A stretch of DNA of 64,000 nucleotides, from NCBI GenBank assembly GCA_963732335.1, contig CAVSZO010000039.1, positions 85,382 through 149,381 of the forward strand. The letters are read 5' to 3'. The position numbers and the translations under genes are program-made. Each line of letters begins with the position of its first letter. The first letter of the stretch is position 1. Positions 52,232-61,883 of this stretch are shown here, piece after piece. Source of the stretch: Desertimonas sp963732335. Lineage in GTDB: Bacteria; Actinomycetota; Acidimicrobiia; Acidimicrobiales; Ilumatobacteraceae. The notes under the pieces were generated by a model. It was not told where the DNA came from and ran no database searches. It was given only the letters and a program-made list of their open reading frames with translations.

Positions 52232-53908
52232 GTGACCGACCTGACGCAGAACCGAGCCGAAGGCGGTGCCGAGGGGGTCGAAAACGCGCGGGCCGCGCTC
52301 GGTCGCTGGCACTGGGCCGAGGCACTGGAGCTCGCCCGGTCGATCGGCGTGCTCGACGGACGGGCCGAAGCCGATCGCCTCGACATCGTCGCGGAGGCGT
52401 CGTGGTGGCTGGGAGACCTCGACGACTGCATCGAGGCCCGCGAGCAGGCCTACATGCGCTACGCGGCGCTGGGCGAGAACGTGGAGGCGGGTCGGTGCGC
52501 GGTGCGGCTCTTTGAGCACCATGTGATGAAGACCCGGTCGGCTATGGCCGGCGCGTGGCTGCGGCGCGGCCGCCGCGCTCTCGACGCGGAGACCGAGACG
52601 ATCGAGTTCGGGGGCCTCATCCTGCGGGAGGCCGAGGTCGCGCACGGGAGCGGCGACCTCGACGGCGCGACCGCCCTCGCCCGCGATGCGCTCGCACTGG
52701 CGAGGAGGCTGTCGTCGGCCGACCTCGAGGCGGAGGCGCTCCAGACCATCGGTCGCCTCCTCATCGACGCCGGCCAGTTCGCCGACGGGCTCGGTCACCT
52801 CGACGAAGCCATGCTGACCGCCGTCGAAGGCGGGCTTTCGCCCTATACGAGCGGGAAGGTGCACTGCAGCATGATCAGCGCCTGCGAGGCGCTCGGCGAC
52901 CTCCGGCGAGCCGCGGAGTGGACCGACGCCACGCTGCGCTGGTCAGAGAGCCACCCGCTGGCCATGTGGCCGGGCATCTGCCGAGTCCACCACGCTGCGC
53001 TGCTGCAGCTCCATGGCGACTGGCCTGCCGCCGAACGCGAAGCGAGACGAGCGTGCACCGAGCTCGACGGCTTCCACGTCCCGAACGTCGCCGCCGGCTA
53101 CGTCGAGATCGGTGAGATTCGCCGCCGGCTGGGTGACCTCCAAGGCGCAGAGGAAGCCTTCGCCAAGGCGGACGAGCTGTGCGGCCTGCACAGCGCAGGG
53201 CTCGCCCTGGTCCGTCTCGCCCAGCGCCGGATCGACGCCGCCAAGACCATCATCGCCCGCTTGCTCGCCGAGCAGACCTGGAGCCGCCTCGCCAGGGCAC
53301 GGCTCCTGCCCGCCCGAGTACAGATCGCTGTTGCTGCCGGCGAGCTCGACGACGCGACCGAGGCCGTCGTCGAGCTTGACAGCATCGCCGCCGACTCCGA
53401 GAGCCCGGCCCTGACCGCGGCCGCGCTCTCGGCGCGTGGGCGGCTGCTGCTCGCCGAGGGCAAGGAGAGCGACGCCTGCGCCACCCTGCAGCAGGCCCTC
53501 CAGCGATGGCAGCAGCTCGAGGTGCCCTACGAGGTCGCGACCGCGGCGCTGCTCCTCGGCCAGGCATGCCGCAGCGGCGGCGACGAGGACGCCGCCCGTC
53601 GTTCGTTCGCTCGGGCGGCGGAGATATTCGACCGGCTCGGCGCCGCCCTCGACTCCCGCCACACCCACGACCTCACCTCGCCCTCGACGCTGCCGGCCGG
53701 GCTCAGCGCACGAGAGGCGGAGGTCCTGACCCTGGTCGCCTCGGGCCAGACGAACAAGGACATCGCCGGAAACCTGAACCTGAGCGAGCGAACCGTCGCC
53801 CGCCACCTCTCCAACATCTTCACGAAGCTCGGAGTGAACTCACGGACCGCAGCCGCGGCCTTCGCCTACGAGAACGACCTGGCCCCGCCCACGACCCACG
53901 CCCGTTGA
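52232..53908 (+). CDS. LuxR-family regulator with TPR-like repeats (no ATPase domain)
   Basis: 558 residues from GTG 52232. Helical repeats of about 40 residues fill 20-470 (ENARAALGRWHWAEALELAR, AEADRLDIVAEASWWLGDLD and similar). The LuxR HTH at about 490-550 is LSAREAEVLTLVASGQTNKD with LNLSERTVARHLSNIFTKLG. It lacks the N-terminal Walker-type ATPase usual in MalT/LAL regulators, so it may sense partners through the TPR-like part alone. It is the intact relative of the broken gene at 40799. Confidence 0.88.
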   Translation: MTDLTQNRAEGGAEGVENARAALGRWHWAEALELARSIGVLDGRAEADRLDIVAEASWWLGDLDDCIEAREQAYMRYAALGENVEAGRCAVRLFEHHVMKTRSAMAGAWLRRGRRALDAETETIEFGGLILREAEVAHGSGDLDGATALARDALALARRLSSADLEAEALQTIGRLLIDAGQFADGLGHLDEAMLTAVEGGLSPYTSGKVHCSMISACEALGDLRRAAEWTDATLRWSESHPLAMWPGICRVHHAALLQLHGDWPAAEREARRACTELDGFHVPNVAAGYVEIGEIRRRLGDLQGAEEAFAKADELCGLHSAGLALVRLAQRRIDAAKTIIARLLAEQTWSRLARARLLPARVQIAVAAGELDDATEAVVELDSIAADSESPALTAAALSARGRLLLAEGKESDACATLQQALQRWQQLEVPYEVATAALLLGQACRSGGDEDAARRSFARAAEIFDRLGAALDSRHTHDLTSPSTLPAGLSAREAEVLTLVASGQTNKDIAGNLNLSERTVARHLSNIFTKLGVNSRTAAAAFAYENDLAPPTTHAR

Positions 53909-53963
53909 CGCTGAGTCTCCGTCGGCCAACCGAACTTCGGGCGAGCGACGCAAGGAGGACGCC

Positions 53964-54050
53964 GTGACGAGCTTCGTGACCTCATCGGACGGGACGCCGA
54001 TCGCCTTCGACCCGCCTCGGTGAGGGCCCACCCGTCGTCGTCGCGGGCGC
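53964..54050 (+). pseudogene. Alpha/beta hydrolase N-terminal remnant
   Basis: GTG 53964 has AGGAGG upstream and encodes VTSFVTSSDGTPIAFDPP, the usual start of small alpha/beta hydrolases (compare TSADGTKLAARHSG at 39138). A stop follows at once. In the next frame EGPPVVVAGAS-like sequence continues a little. The body of the gene is gone. Confidence 0.5.
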
Positions 54051-54078
54051 TTCTGCGCGCCCGCCAGGCGGAGGGATC

Positions 54079-54165
54079 CGTCAGCTCCTGACCGCGACGG
54101 CCCGCCAGTTGTTCACTGAGTAAGGCTTCTCGGCGACGTCGATCGAGGAGATCATCGAGGGCCGG
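54079..54165 (+). pseudogene. TetR HTH remnant
   Basis: The plus-strand frame reads RQLLTATARQLFTE, a TAA at 54121, then GFSATSIEEIIEGRS. This is the canonical TetR helix 1-2 pattern (xxLLxAAxxLFxExGFxATSxxEIxE) interrupted by one stop. It is fused directly to the hydrolase remnant and is clearly non-functional. Confidence 0.6.
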
Positions 54166-54263
54166 TCCGCGGACGCCGGCGCACAGAAGGCATGGCCGGG
54201 TGTCCGGATGTCGCGGGGATAGTGCCGAGCCGGCGCGTCCTGTACCTCCGGCAGTTCCGCGCT

Positions 54264-54290
54264 ACCGAACGGCGCCGGGCGCCGTTGACG
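54264..54290. repeat. 27-bp REP-like palindrome, copy 3
   Basis: ACCGAACGGCG and CGCCGTT arms around CCGGG. Shares the CCGCGCT left flank with the 42.97-kb copy. Confidence 0.5.
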
Positions 54291-54362
54291 GACCAGGCCG
54301 GTTGACGAACACGGCCTAATCTGAGCAGCTTCGGTGGGGCCGCGGCTGGCGAGGAGGTGAGC

Positions 54363-55403
54363 ATGCAGGCAGTGACCGTCGTACCTGGTACGGCGGGTTC
54401 AGCCAAGCTTGACGATGTCGCCGAGCCGAGTGTTGCGCTGGGGTCGGTGGTCGTGGAGGCGCTGGCGGTCGGTGTCTGTGGTACCGATGCCGAGATCGCC
54501 AACGGCAGCTACGGCTGGGCACCACCTGGTGAGGAGCGGCTGATCCTCGGCCACGAGTCGCTGGGCCGGGTGATCGATCCGGGACCGACCGGATTGGCGG
54601 TGGGTGATCATGTCGTCGGTATCGTGCGCCGCCCCGATCCGACGCCGTGTCCGAACTGCGCCGTGGGTGAGTGGGACATGTGCTCCAACGGTGGGTACAC
54701 CGAGCGGGGAATCAAGCAGGTGCACGGGTTCATGTCGGAGCGGTGGCGGATCGAGCCGGAGTACCTCGTCCGTGTCGATGCCAAGCTGGGCCACCTCGGC
54801 GTCCTGTTGGAACCGACAACCGTCGTCGCCAAGGCGTGGGCGCAGATCGTGATGATCGGCCAGCGGACATTCTGGGAGCCGCACACCGTGCTCGTCGTCG
54901 GTGCCGGTCCGATCGGACTGCTGGCCGCCATGATCGGAGTGCAGCTCGGCAGGGAGGTCCATGTGCTCGACCGAGTGACCACCGGCCCCAAGCCGGCGCT
55001 GGTCGAGCAGCTCGGAGCCACCTATCACACCGGGTCGATCACGGACCTCGGCGTGTCGCCTGACATCGTCATCGAGTGCACGGGCGTCGTGTCGCTGATC
55101 CTCGACGCGGCGCACGCCGTGGCAGCGGGCGGCATCGTCTGTCTCACCGGGATCGGTGCGCCGTCATCAGAGATGCTGCAGTCTCGGGGGCTTGCCAACG
55201 ACGCCGTACTCAACAACCTGGTCATCTTTGGCTCCGTCAACGCCAACCGTCGTCACTACTATCGGGCGGCCAAGGCGCTCGCCAAAGCGGACCCAACGTG
55301 GCTGCAACAACTCGTCACCCGCCGGGTTCCCCCCGATGCCGTCGTCGATGCTCTCGCCAGGCAACCAGACGACATCAAAGTCGTCATCGAGTTCGGCCAG
55401 TGA
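54363..55403 (+). CDS. Zinc-type alcohol/glucose dehydrogenase (GDH-like MDR)
   Basis: About 346 residues. ATG 54363 is spaced well from GAGGAGG; GTG 54357 is also possible. Medium-chain dehydrogenase motifs are AVGVCGTDAEIANG (catalytic-zinc Cys), ILGHESLGRV (His), structural Cys cluster CPNCAVGEWDMC, LLEPTTVVAKAW and the nucleotide fold VLVVGAGPIGLLAAMIGVQL. The pattern, with a GLxxEPxxVxxKxW motif, matches archaeal-type glucose 1-dehydrogenase more than simple alcohol dehydrogenases. It probably oxidises an aldose with NAD(P). Cytoplasmic, monocistronic. Confidence 0.88.
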   Translation: MQAVTVVPGTAGSAKLDDVAEPSVALGSVVVEALAVGVCGTDAEIANGSYGWAPPGEERLILGHESLGRVIDPGPTGLAVGDHVVGIVRRPDPTPCPNCAVGEWDMCSNGGYTERGIKQVHGFMSERWRIEPEYLVRVDAKLGHLGVLLEPTTVVAKAWAQIVMIGQRTFWEPHTVLVVGAGPIGLLAAMIGVQLGREVHVLDRVTTGPKPALVEQLGATYHTGSITDLGVSPDIVIECTGVVSLILDAAHAVAAGGIVCLTGIGAPSSEMLQSRGLANDAVLNNLVIFGSVNANRRHYYRAAKALAKADPTWLQQLVTRRVPPDAVVDALARQPDDIKVVIEFGQ

Positions 55404-56001
55404 CACCTCTAACGAGCGCGACACATTGCCCGCTGGTGCGGACTGAACCGGCGTCTGAGGATTGCTCGGACTCGCGATCACTGCCGTCAGCGACGCGGAA
55501 CGGCCCCGAGGCCGCGGACGGTTTGAGACGCGCCTTGACGAGTACGTCGATGCCGATATGGGCGGCTTCCGCCGAAGCCTCGCTCGGCGTCGTTCGGGCG
55601 CGTCGTTCCGTGCCGCAGTCGGGCCACGGGTCGGAGCCGCGAGTGGGCGTGTGGACGTATACCTATCGCCGATTCGGTGTCGGCTGGGACGCACGCCGGG
55701 ATTCGCCGGCGACAGCGGCCGATCGGCGGTTACGTGCGCGGCCGGGCTCCCGATGTTCTTGCCGATTGAGCCAACCGAGTTTGGGTCTGTTCGTCCGACA
55801 TAGGCGTGCGAGGTCGCGACCGTTGTGACGGTGGGTCGCTGAGTCAGCGGCGGCTTCGATCGGTGAACGCGATATTGGTGATCGGCAACACAGTTGCCAA
55901 ACCGGAACTGACGTCGTCGTCGTGAACGGTCGGACGGTCGATCAACCTGGCTTCAATCTCATCGTCGCTAGTGCTGGCCAATCCCCAGCATCGCTTGCCG
56001 C
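55404..56001. other. Gene-free stretch
   Basis: About 600 bp between convergent genes, with no motif-bearing frame. Confidence 0.45.
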
Positions 56002-56652
56002 TCATGGGTTGGATCGCAGGTAGGTGAGTACGGCGAGGACTCGGCGGTGGTCGTCTGGTGACTCGACGAGACCGAGCTTGAGGAGGATCTGGCGTACGTG
56101 GGCTTCGACGGTCTTGTGGCTGACGTAGAGCTGCTGGGCGATTGCCTGATTCGATCGGCCCTCGGCCATGAGGCCGAGCACCTCGCGTTCGCGGTCCGAG
56201 AGTTGATCGAGCGGCGACGGGTCGCGGTTGCGCTGGACTAATCGTGAGACGATGGTGGGGTCGACGACGCACTCGCCTTCGACGATGCGGCGCAGGGCGT
56301 CGACGAGCACGGCGATGTCGGCGAGGCGTTCCTTGAGCAGATAGCCGGCACGCTCGGGCACTTCTGTGAGCAGACGCATCGCGTACTCGGACTCGAGGTG
56401 CTGGGACAGCACGAGCACGCCGATGTCGGGGTGGCGGCGTCTGATCTCACCTGCCGCGGCGATGCCCTCGTCGGTGAACGTTGGCGGCATTTTGATGTCG
56501 ACGACGGCGACGTCGGGAGCGCTGGCACTGACGAGGCGCAACAGCTCGGTGGCGTCGTTGGCGGTCCCGACGATTTCGCATCCGGTGTCGGCGAGCAGCC
56601 GCGCGAGCCCCTCGCGCACCAGCATCGAGTCGTCGGCGACGACTATCCGCAC
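56002..56652 (-). CDS. LuxR/NarL-type response regulator
   Basis: 216 residues from GTG 56652, overlapping the kinase stop by 10 bases. Receiver: acidic DD at 7-8, phospho-acceptor Asp52 in VAVVDIKMPP, VLVLSQH and Lys in GYLLKERL. The HTH is LSDREREVLGLMAEGRSNQA with YVSHKTVEAHVRQILLKLGL. It should be phosphorylated by the kinase encoded upstream and control unknown genes. The spacing leaves no doubt that the two are co-translated. Confidence 0.92.
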   Translation of the reverse strand: MRIVVADDSMLVREGLARLLADTGCEIVGTANDATELLRLVSASAPDVAVVDIKMPPTFTDEGIAAAGEIRRRHPDIGVLVLSQHLESEYAMRLLTEVPERAGYLLKERLADIAVLVDALRRIVEGECVVDPTIVSRLVQRNRDPSPLDQLSDREREVLGLMAEGRSNQAIAQQLYVSHKTVEAHVRQILLKLGLVESPDDHRRVLAVLTYLRSNP

Positions 56653-58358
56653 GGAAACACCACCCGAATCCTTACACCGCTGGCTGCCGTATTGGACGTC
56701 ATCGTTCCGGCGAGAACCGCGACGCGGTCCTGCAGATCGACCAGATGCGGCGGCTCACCGGCGGCGTTGACGTCGACGGCCAATGTGCCGCCATCATGAA
56801 CGATGGCTACCGACACCGGTCCCATCTTGGCCGCCTCGGCGACAAGGAGATAGCTGGCTGTCTCGAGCGCCGCCGGGAACCGCTCCTCCGGTACGCCGAC
56901 GACGTTCACCGGGGACGCCGCCGTTTCGGCTAACGCTCTGAGGGCGGCGGCCAGCCCGTAGTCGGTGAGCACCGCTGGATGGAGTCCCGACGCCAGGTCA
57001 CGCACCTCATCGATCGCCTTGCGCAACTCGGCCTCGACGGTGGCGATCCGCTCCGCCAACTCGACATCGCCGTCCCGCTCGAATCGGGTGCGCGTCAGCC
57101 TCGCCGACAGGGCGAGCCCGACGAGCCGTTGCTGGGCGCCGTCGTGGAGATCGCGTTCGAGCCGGCGGCGCTCGGCGTCCGAGGCGGCGACGAGGCGGTG
57201 ACGAGAGTCGCGCAGCACGTCGAGCTGAGCGCTGGCCTCGGCGTGCAGCCGCTCGTTCTGGAACGCCAACCGCGCCGCCGAGACGGCATCCTCGACGAGC
57301 CGACGGTCGCCGAGGAGGTCGCTGCGGTGGATGACCACGGCGACGATGTCGCCACGGTCCATCAGGGCGGTCGTGGCCCGTCCGTCGGCTGACTCGACCG
57401 AGGTTGACCGCCCCATCGCATCGACGTAGCGTCCGTCGCCGATCGGGTAGGCGACCTCGAGGCCGGGGTCGCCGAGCGAGCGGGCGAGTGCCTCGCGCAG
57501 GCCGCCCGGTGGTGGTGCCGCGGCTAGCTCGGCGACCGTCGCTGCGACGGCGGAGCGGGCGTGGTGGACCCTGATCCATTCAACGACGACGCCTGCCGCA
57601 ACCAGTGTCAGGGTGAGCGCCTGGCCAAGCCACAGCTCGTGGTCGAGGTCGTCGTTGGACAGGAAGCCGCGGCGCAGAGAGTGTAGGTAGCTGGCGGCGA
57701 CGACGCCGAGGTAGGCGCTTGCCGGAAGGACGACCGTGATCCGGGCCCGCCGTGCGGCGGGCGTCGATCTCGTCAACCGCAAGACCGCGAGCGCTGCGAG
57801 GGCGACCGACCAGACGACGCCGAGCCACACCCCGGCACGGTTGAGCGCCTCGACGAGCTCGGCGTTGCTGGTGACGGCGACGAGGTTGTCGGCGCACTGG
57901 ACGCATCCCTGGTCGGCGGGCTCGAAGAACAGCGCCGGGCCGAGTCCGAGCACTCCGAGCGTGGCGACGTAGGCAGACACCAAGACCGCGCGCTCAGCGA
58001 CCGAGCCGAGTCGCCCGCTCGGGTACCGGAGGGCGGCGTCGGCGACCAGCGGCGGGCAGGCCGTGTAGCCCACCAAGCCGACGGTGAACACGAGCGACGA
58101 GCCGGCTGCCGGGTTGTTCCACTCGGTGACGAACCAGGCGAAGCCGGCGGCGATCAGCAGTGGACCAACCCGGTTGCCGGGGCGACGTCGACGGGCCCCG
58201 ACGCCGGCGGCGATCATCGCCCAGCCGGCGACGAGCAACGCCGCCGCACCAAGTGCCGAGTCACCGCCGAGCGAGCTGCCGGGACTGTGGCGGACCAGCG
58301 CGAGCGTTCCTACGCCGATCGATATTCCCGCCGCCGACACCACCACTGCTGCGATCAT
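56643..58358 (-). CDS. Membrane sensor histidine kinase (HisKA_3) with degenerate ATP-binding domain
   Basis: 571 residues. About seven or eight membrane helices (1-260) are followed by a GAF-like region and the HisKA_3 dimerisation helix RRRLERDLHDGAQQRLVGLA with phospho-acceptor His405. The C-terminal domain should carry the N-box (..ALTNVAKHA..) and DDGxGG/GxGL loops; instead it reads SYLLVAEAAKMGPVSVAIVH and VDVNAAGEPPHLVDLQDRVA. N-box and both glycine loops are missing, so ATP binding looks lost. It may be phosphorylated by another kinase, for example the hybrid at 61870. Start ATG 58358 faces the lipoprotein GTG 58370 only 11 bp away. Confidence 0.88.
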   Translation of the reverse strand: MIAAVVVSAAGISIGVGTLALVRHSPGSSLGGDSALGAAALLVAGWAMIAAGVGARRRRPGNRVGPLLIAAGFAWFVTEWNNPAAGSSLVFTVGLVGYTACPPLVADAALRYPSGRLGSVAERAVLVSAYVATLGVLGLGPALFFEPADQGCVQCADNLVAVTSNAELVEALNRAGVWLGVVWSVALAALAVLRLTRSTPAARRARITVVLPASAYLGVVAASYLHSLRRGFLSNDDLDHELWLGQALTLTLVAAGVVVEWIRVHHARSAVAATVAELAAAPPPGGLREALARSLGDPGLEVAYPIGDGRYVDAMGRSTSVESADGRATTALMDRGDIVAVVIHRSDLLGDRRLVEDAVSAARLAFQNERLHAEASAQLDVLRDSRHRLVAASDAERRRLERDLHDGAQQRLVGLALSARLTRTRFERDGDVELAERIATVEAELRKAIDEVRDLASGLHPAVLTDYGLAAALRALAETAASPVNVVGVPEERFPAALETASYLLVAEAAKMGPVSVAIVHDGGTLAVDVNAAGEPPHLVDLQDRVAVLAGTMTSNTAASGVRIRVVFPCG

Positions 58359-58369
58359 CCGGGGTCATC

Positions 58370-60272
58370 GTGGCAGTTCCGCGGCTTCGTCCGGGTTGGA
58401 TTCCTCGGCTGGCAATCGTCCTGTCGGTCGTGACACTGCTGGCCGCGACCGCTGCGTGTGGAGGCAGCGCAGCGAAGGTCGACGGCGACGACCGGAACGA
58501 ACCGGTCGTGCTCACCTTCGCCAGCAACAACCGCGGATTGCCGTCACAGATCGCCGAGTTCCTCGACCAGGTCGCACGACGCGGCGATGGCGACGTACAG
58601 CTCGACTACATCGATGGCTGGCGGGAAGGTGAGTCCGAGCAGGAGGCCGGCCTGATCGCCGACGTGCGCGACGGCGAGGTCGACATCGCGTGGGTCGGCG
58701 CCCGGGGGTTCGACTCGGTCGGGGTGACGAGCTTCCAAGCCCTGGTCGCCCCGTTCCTGGTCGACAGCTACGACCTGCAGGACGACGTGTTCGCCGCCGG
58801 GATCCCGATGCGGATGCTGCAAGGCTTGGACGAGCTGGGACTGACCGGCATCGGAGTTCTGCCCGGTCCGCTGCGCCAGATCGTCGGCATCGATCACGCC
58901 TTTGTCATGCCCGCCGACTTCGCGGGTGAGATCGTCGGAACGTCCGGCGGGGACCTAGCCGAGCTGACGTTCCGCGCGCTGGGCGCGACGCCGACGATGG
59001 TCCCCGCGGAAACGTCGCTCGACGGGTTGGACGGGCTCGACTACCACGTGGCCGCGATCTACGGTAACCGCTTCTACGACGGGGCCACGCACGTGACCGG
59101 CAACCTCGATCTCTGGCCCAGGCCATTGGTGATCTTTGCCAACTCGGACCGCTTCGCCGGGCTCACCGAGAAACAGCAGGCGATCCTGCGCGACGCCGCG
59201 GCGGCGTCAGTCGCGCCTGCCTCCACGGCGACCCGCGTCGAGGAGGCCGAGAGCGGCAACGGTCTGTGCTCGGTGGGGATCGAGATCGTGGAGATCGACG
59301 AGGACGAGCGTGCCGCGCTACGCCACGCGGTCGATGCCGTCTACGAGGAGCTCGAAGCGGACTCGATCACGTCCGGGTTCCTCGACGAGATCCGCGCCGT
59401 CAAGCAGCGAACCGACGCCGAACCTGAGGCGCTTGTCTGCCCAGCCGAGGCGAGCGAGTCGGCGGAATCCTCGCCGATCGACGGGGTGTGGCGGGTCACC
59501 ACGACCGCCGGGGAGCTGCGCGCCGCCGGTGATCCAGCACCGATCCCGGAGAATTTCGGGGAGTGGGTGTACGTGTTCTCGAATGGCCGGTTCGCGTTCA
59601 CCCAGGAGAACGACGAAGCGTGCACATGGGGCTACGGCACGCACATCCGTCGACGGCGACCGCCTCGCATGGACATTTACCGATGGCGGCGGGATCGCGC
59701 CCAACGACGCGGCCAACAAGCCGGGCGAATTCTTCGTGTACGAGTGGAGCCGCTACCGCGACACACTGACCCTGAGCGCGGTCCCGGGCGAGATCTCACC
59801 CATCAATTTCATGGTCGAGCCGTGGCGACTAACCGACGACCGTCTATCGGCGGCGGTGTTCGGTACTCGCTGCCCGCCACCCGCCGAGGCGATCGGAGCA
59901 CTCGTCGGCTCCGCTCCTGACTCCACGCAGCTCGCCGGCACCTGGGAGATCTCGATCACCCGCGACGAGCTCGCCGCCGCCGGCGCCAGCGACGCCGAGC
60001 TCGACGACCCGATCGCTCGTGGCACCTGGCACCTCGTGCTCGACGACGGCCGATTCCGCTTCATCGACCCCCGAACCGGCCGGACCCACAACAGCGGGAC
60101 ATACGCCGTCGGCGTCGACGAGCTGACCCTCACTCACGATGCCGACCAGGGTGGCGCTGTGTTCAAAGTGACCTGGAGCCTCTATCGCGACATACTGACG
60201 CTGGAACGGATCCCCGGTGTGCCGCTGGCGTGGAGCGGCTTCGTCGCCGACGTCTGGCGGCGCGTCGAGTAG
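58370..60272 (+). CDS. TRAP-type solute-binding lipoprotein with two lipocalin-like modules (frameshift near 59640)
   Basis: GTG 58370. Signal VAVPRLRPGWIPRLAIVLSV, with lipobox ATAAC before GGS. Residues about 45-350 are a DctP/TRAP-type binding protein: VVLTFASNNRGLPSQIAEFL, DVRDGEVDIAWVGARGFDSV, PLVIFANSDRFAGLTEKQQA. Two related beta modules follow. The first starts IDGVWRVTTTAGELRAAGDP; the second starts LAGTWEISITRDELAAAGAS and ends AWSGFVADVWRRVE. A one-base insertion in GGCACGCACATCC near 59640 splits the first module. The repaired protein is about 633 residues. No TRAP membrane subunits are nearby, so it may present ligand to the adjoining kinases rather than import it (inference). 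Confidence 0.82.
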
Positions 60273-60407
60273 GTGCCGACACCAACACCGCGAACCGAGA
60301 GGCGGTGCCAGCACCGCGCCAGCAAGGGGAGATTCGAGTGTCGGCCCCGATGTCCGGCACGTGGCATCGGCTCACGATCGGCTGCACCGAGCAAAGGAGG
60401 TGCGCCG

Positions 60408-61883
60408 ATGCGCGACACCAAGACCCACCCGATCCTTGCCGCCGTCTTCGCGGCACTCGCCGGGTTGATCGCCACCGGCGGCGTCGGCGTCGCCGCCGCG
60501 CCTGCCGGCATCGACACGACCGTTCCCGAAGCAGGCGATCCACGACTGCCCGAGGGTGTCTACCGCACGCCCGAGTTGACCGCTGACCAGGTGCGGGCCG
60601 CTGCCCTTGCCGCCGGCTTCGCCGAGGACGACGTCAACGCGTTCGTGCCTGATGAGGGGACTGCCGTGTGGGGGCTGCGGCTGGCCAACGGCGGATGGAC
60701 TCAATACGAGAGCATCGATGGCGTGCCCGAAGAGGCTGGGTGGCGGGGGACGTACGAGATCGTCGACGACGACACAGTGGTCGCCACCGATCCGGGCGCG
60801 GTGATCACCTATGACTACTCGTTCGACGGCGAACAGCTCACGCTGGACGTGGTCGGAATCCAGTGCACCGAGGAGTGCCCTGTCGAAGAGTGGATCATCC
60901 AGACAATCATCTTCGAGTCCGCGCCGTTCACCCTCCAGGAGCCCGCCGGTGGGGAGGACGCAGTCGCCGCGCCTGCAACCTACGCCAGCACGTCGTTCGT
61001 GATGCCGTTCGAGGTCACCCTGCCAGAGTGGGCAGCACCGGAACCCTCCGGCGAACTGCCCAACTTCGTCACCTGGGAGGGCACCGAGGTCGACCGCGGC
61101 ATCCGGTTCCTGGTCCCGGTCAGCGTCTACCCGCCTGGCGAAACCTCTCCGACCGAGGTGCCAGAGGACTATCTCGCCTACCTGCTCGCCCAGAGCGAGC
61201 AAGGCGCGGTTTTCGAGGACGTCGTCGAGACCGCCGTCGACGGCCGACCAGCGACGATCCTGACCGCCACGACGTCGACTGGCCTGGATGGCTCGCTCGG
61301 CTGCCAGGAAGACGATCTCTTGGCGGCCGACTGCTTCGGCGTTCAGCCGGACCTCGTCCTGCGCATGGCGGTGATCGACACCGACGACGGCCCGCCGCTG
61401 CTGATCTGGGTGCGCGACATCAGCGGCGTCGACGCCGAGTACGAGACGTTCGAGGCGATGCTCGCCAGCCTTCGCTTCCGCGCCGAGGCCGCACCGACCT
61501 CGGAGGCTCCGGCCGAATCGGTGGTCCCAGCGTCGATCGACGGCGTGTGGACGAGGACCCTGAGCCGCGACGAGCTCGCGGACTCGCCGCTGCTCTACAG
61601 CGCAGGCGAACTCAACAACCAGAACTGGGGTGAGTTCACATTCGTCTTCGACAACGGCCGGTTCACCGAGACCCAGCACAACGCCGAGGCGGTGTGGGCG
61701 ATGAGTGGCACGTACGCCGTCGACGGCGACGTGCTCACCCTCGACCGCGACAACGGCGAGCACTTCGTGATGCGTTGGCACATCGATGGCGACACGCTCC
61801 AGCTCGAACGCGATGACTACGCTCGGCGAGGCGCCGACGCCGTTCATCATCAACCCGTGGACCCGGCAGTCATGACGGCGTGA
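60408..61883 (+). CDS. Secreted protein with C-terminal lipocalin-like module, possible frameshift at the end
   Basis: About 491 residues from ATG 60408 with AAAGGAGG upstream. Signal peptide MRDTKTHPILAAVFAALAGL, cleavage near VAAA. The N-terminal region has TPELTADQVRAAALAAGFAE and EVIDDDTVV-like beta strands. The C-terminal module (from IDGVWTRTLSRDELADSPLL, with FVFDNGRFTETQHNAEAVWA and GTYAVDGDVLTLDRDNGEHF) is the same unit that occurs twice in the lipoprotein upstream. The last codons are probably shifted: a one-base change near 61825 gives LGEAPTPFIINPWTRQS and a stop at 61875, which fits the module better. Confidence 0.8.
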   Translation: MRDTKTHPILAAVFAALAGLIATGGVGVAAAPAGIDTTVPEAGDPRLPEGVYRTPELTADQVRAAALAAGFAEDDVNAFVPDEGTAVWGLRLANGGWTQYESIDGVPEEAGWRGTYEIVDDDTVVATDPGAVITYDYSFDGEQLTLDVVGIQCTEECPVEEWIIQTIIFESAPFTLQEPAGGEDAVAAPATYASTSFVMPFEVTLPEWAAPEPSGELPNFVTWEGTEVDRGIRFLVPVSVYPPGETSPTEVPEDYLAYLLAQSEQGAVFEDVVETAVDGRPATILTATTSTGLDGSLGCQEDDLLAADCFGVQPDLVLRMAVIDTDDGPPLLIWVRDISGVDAEYETFEAMLASLRFRAEAAPTSEAPAESVVPASIDGVWTRTLSRDELADSPLLYSAGELNNQNWGEFTFVFDNGRFTETQHNAEAVWAMSGTYAVDGDVLTLDRDNGEHFVMRWHIDGDTLQLERDDYARRGADAVHHQPVDPAVMTA

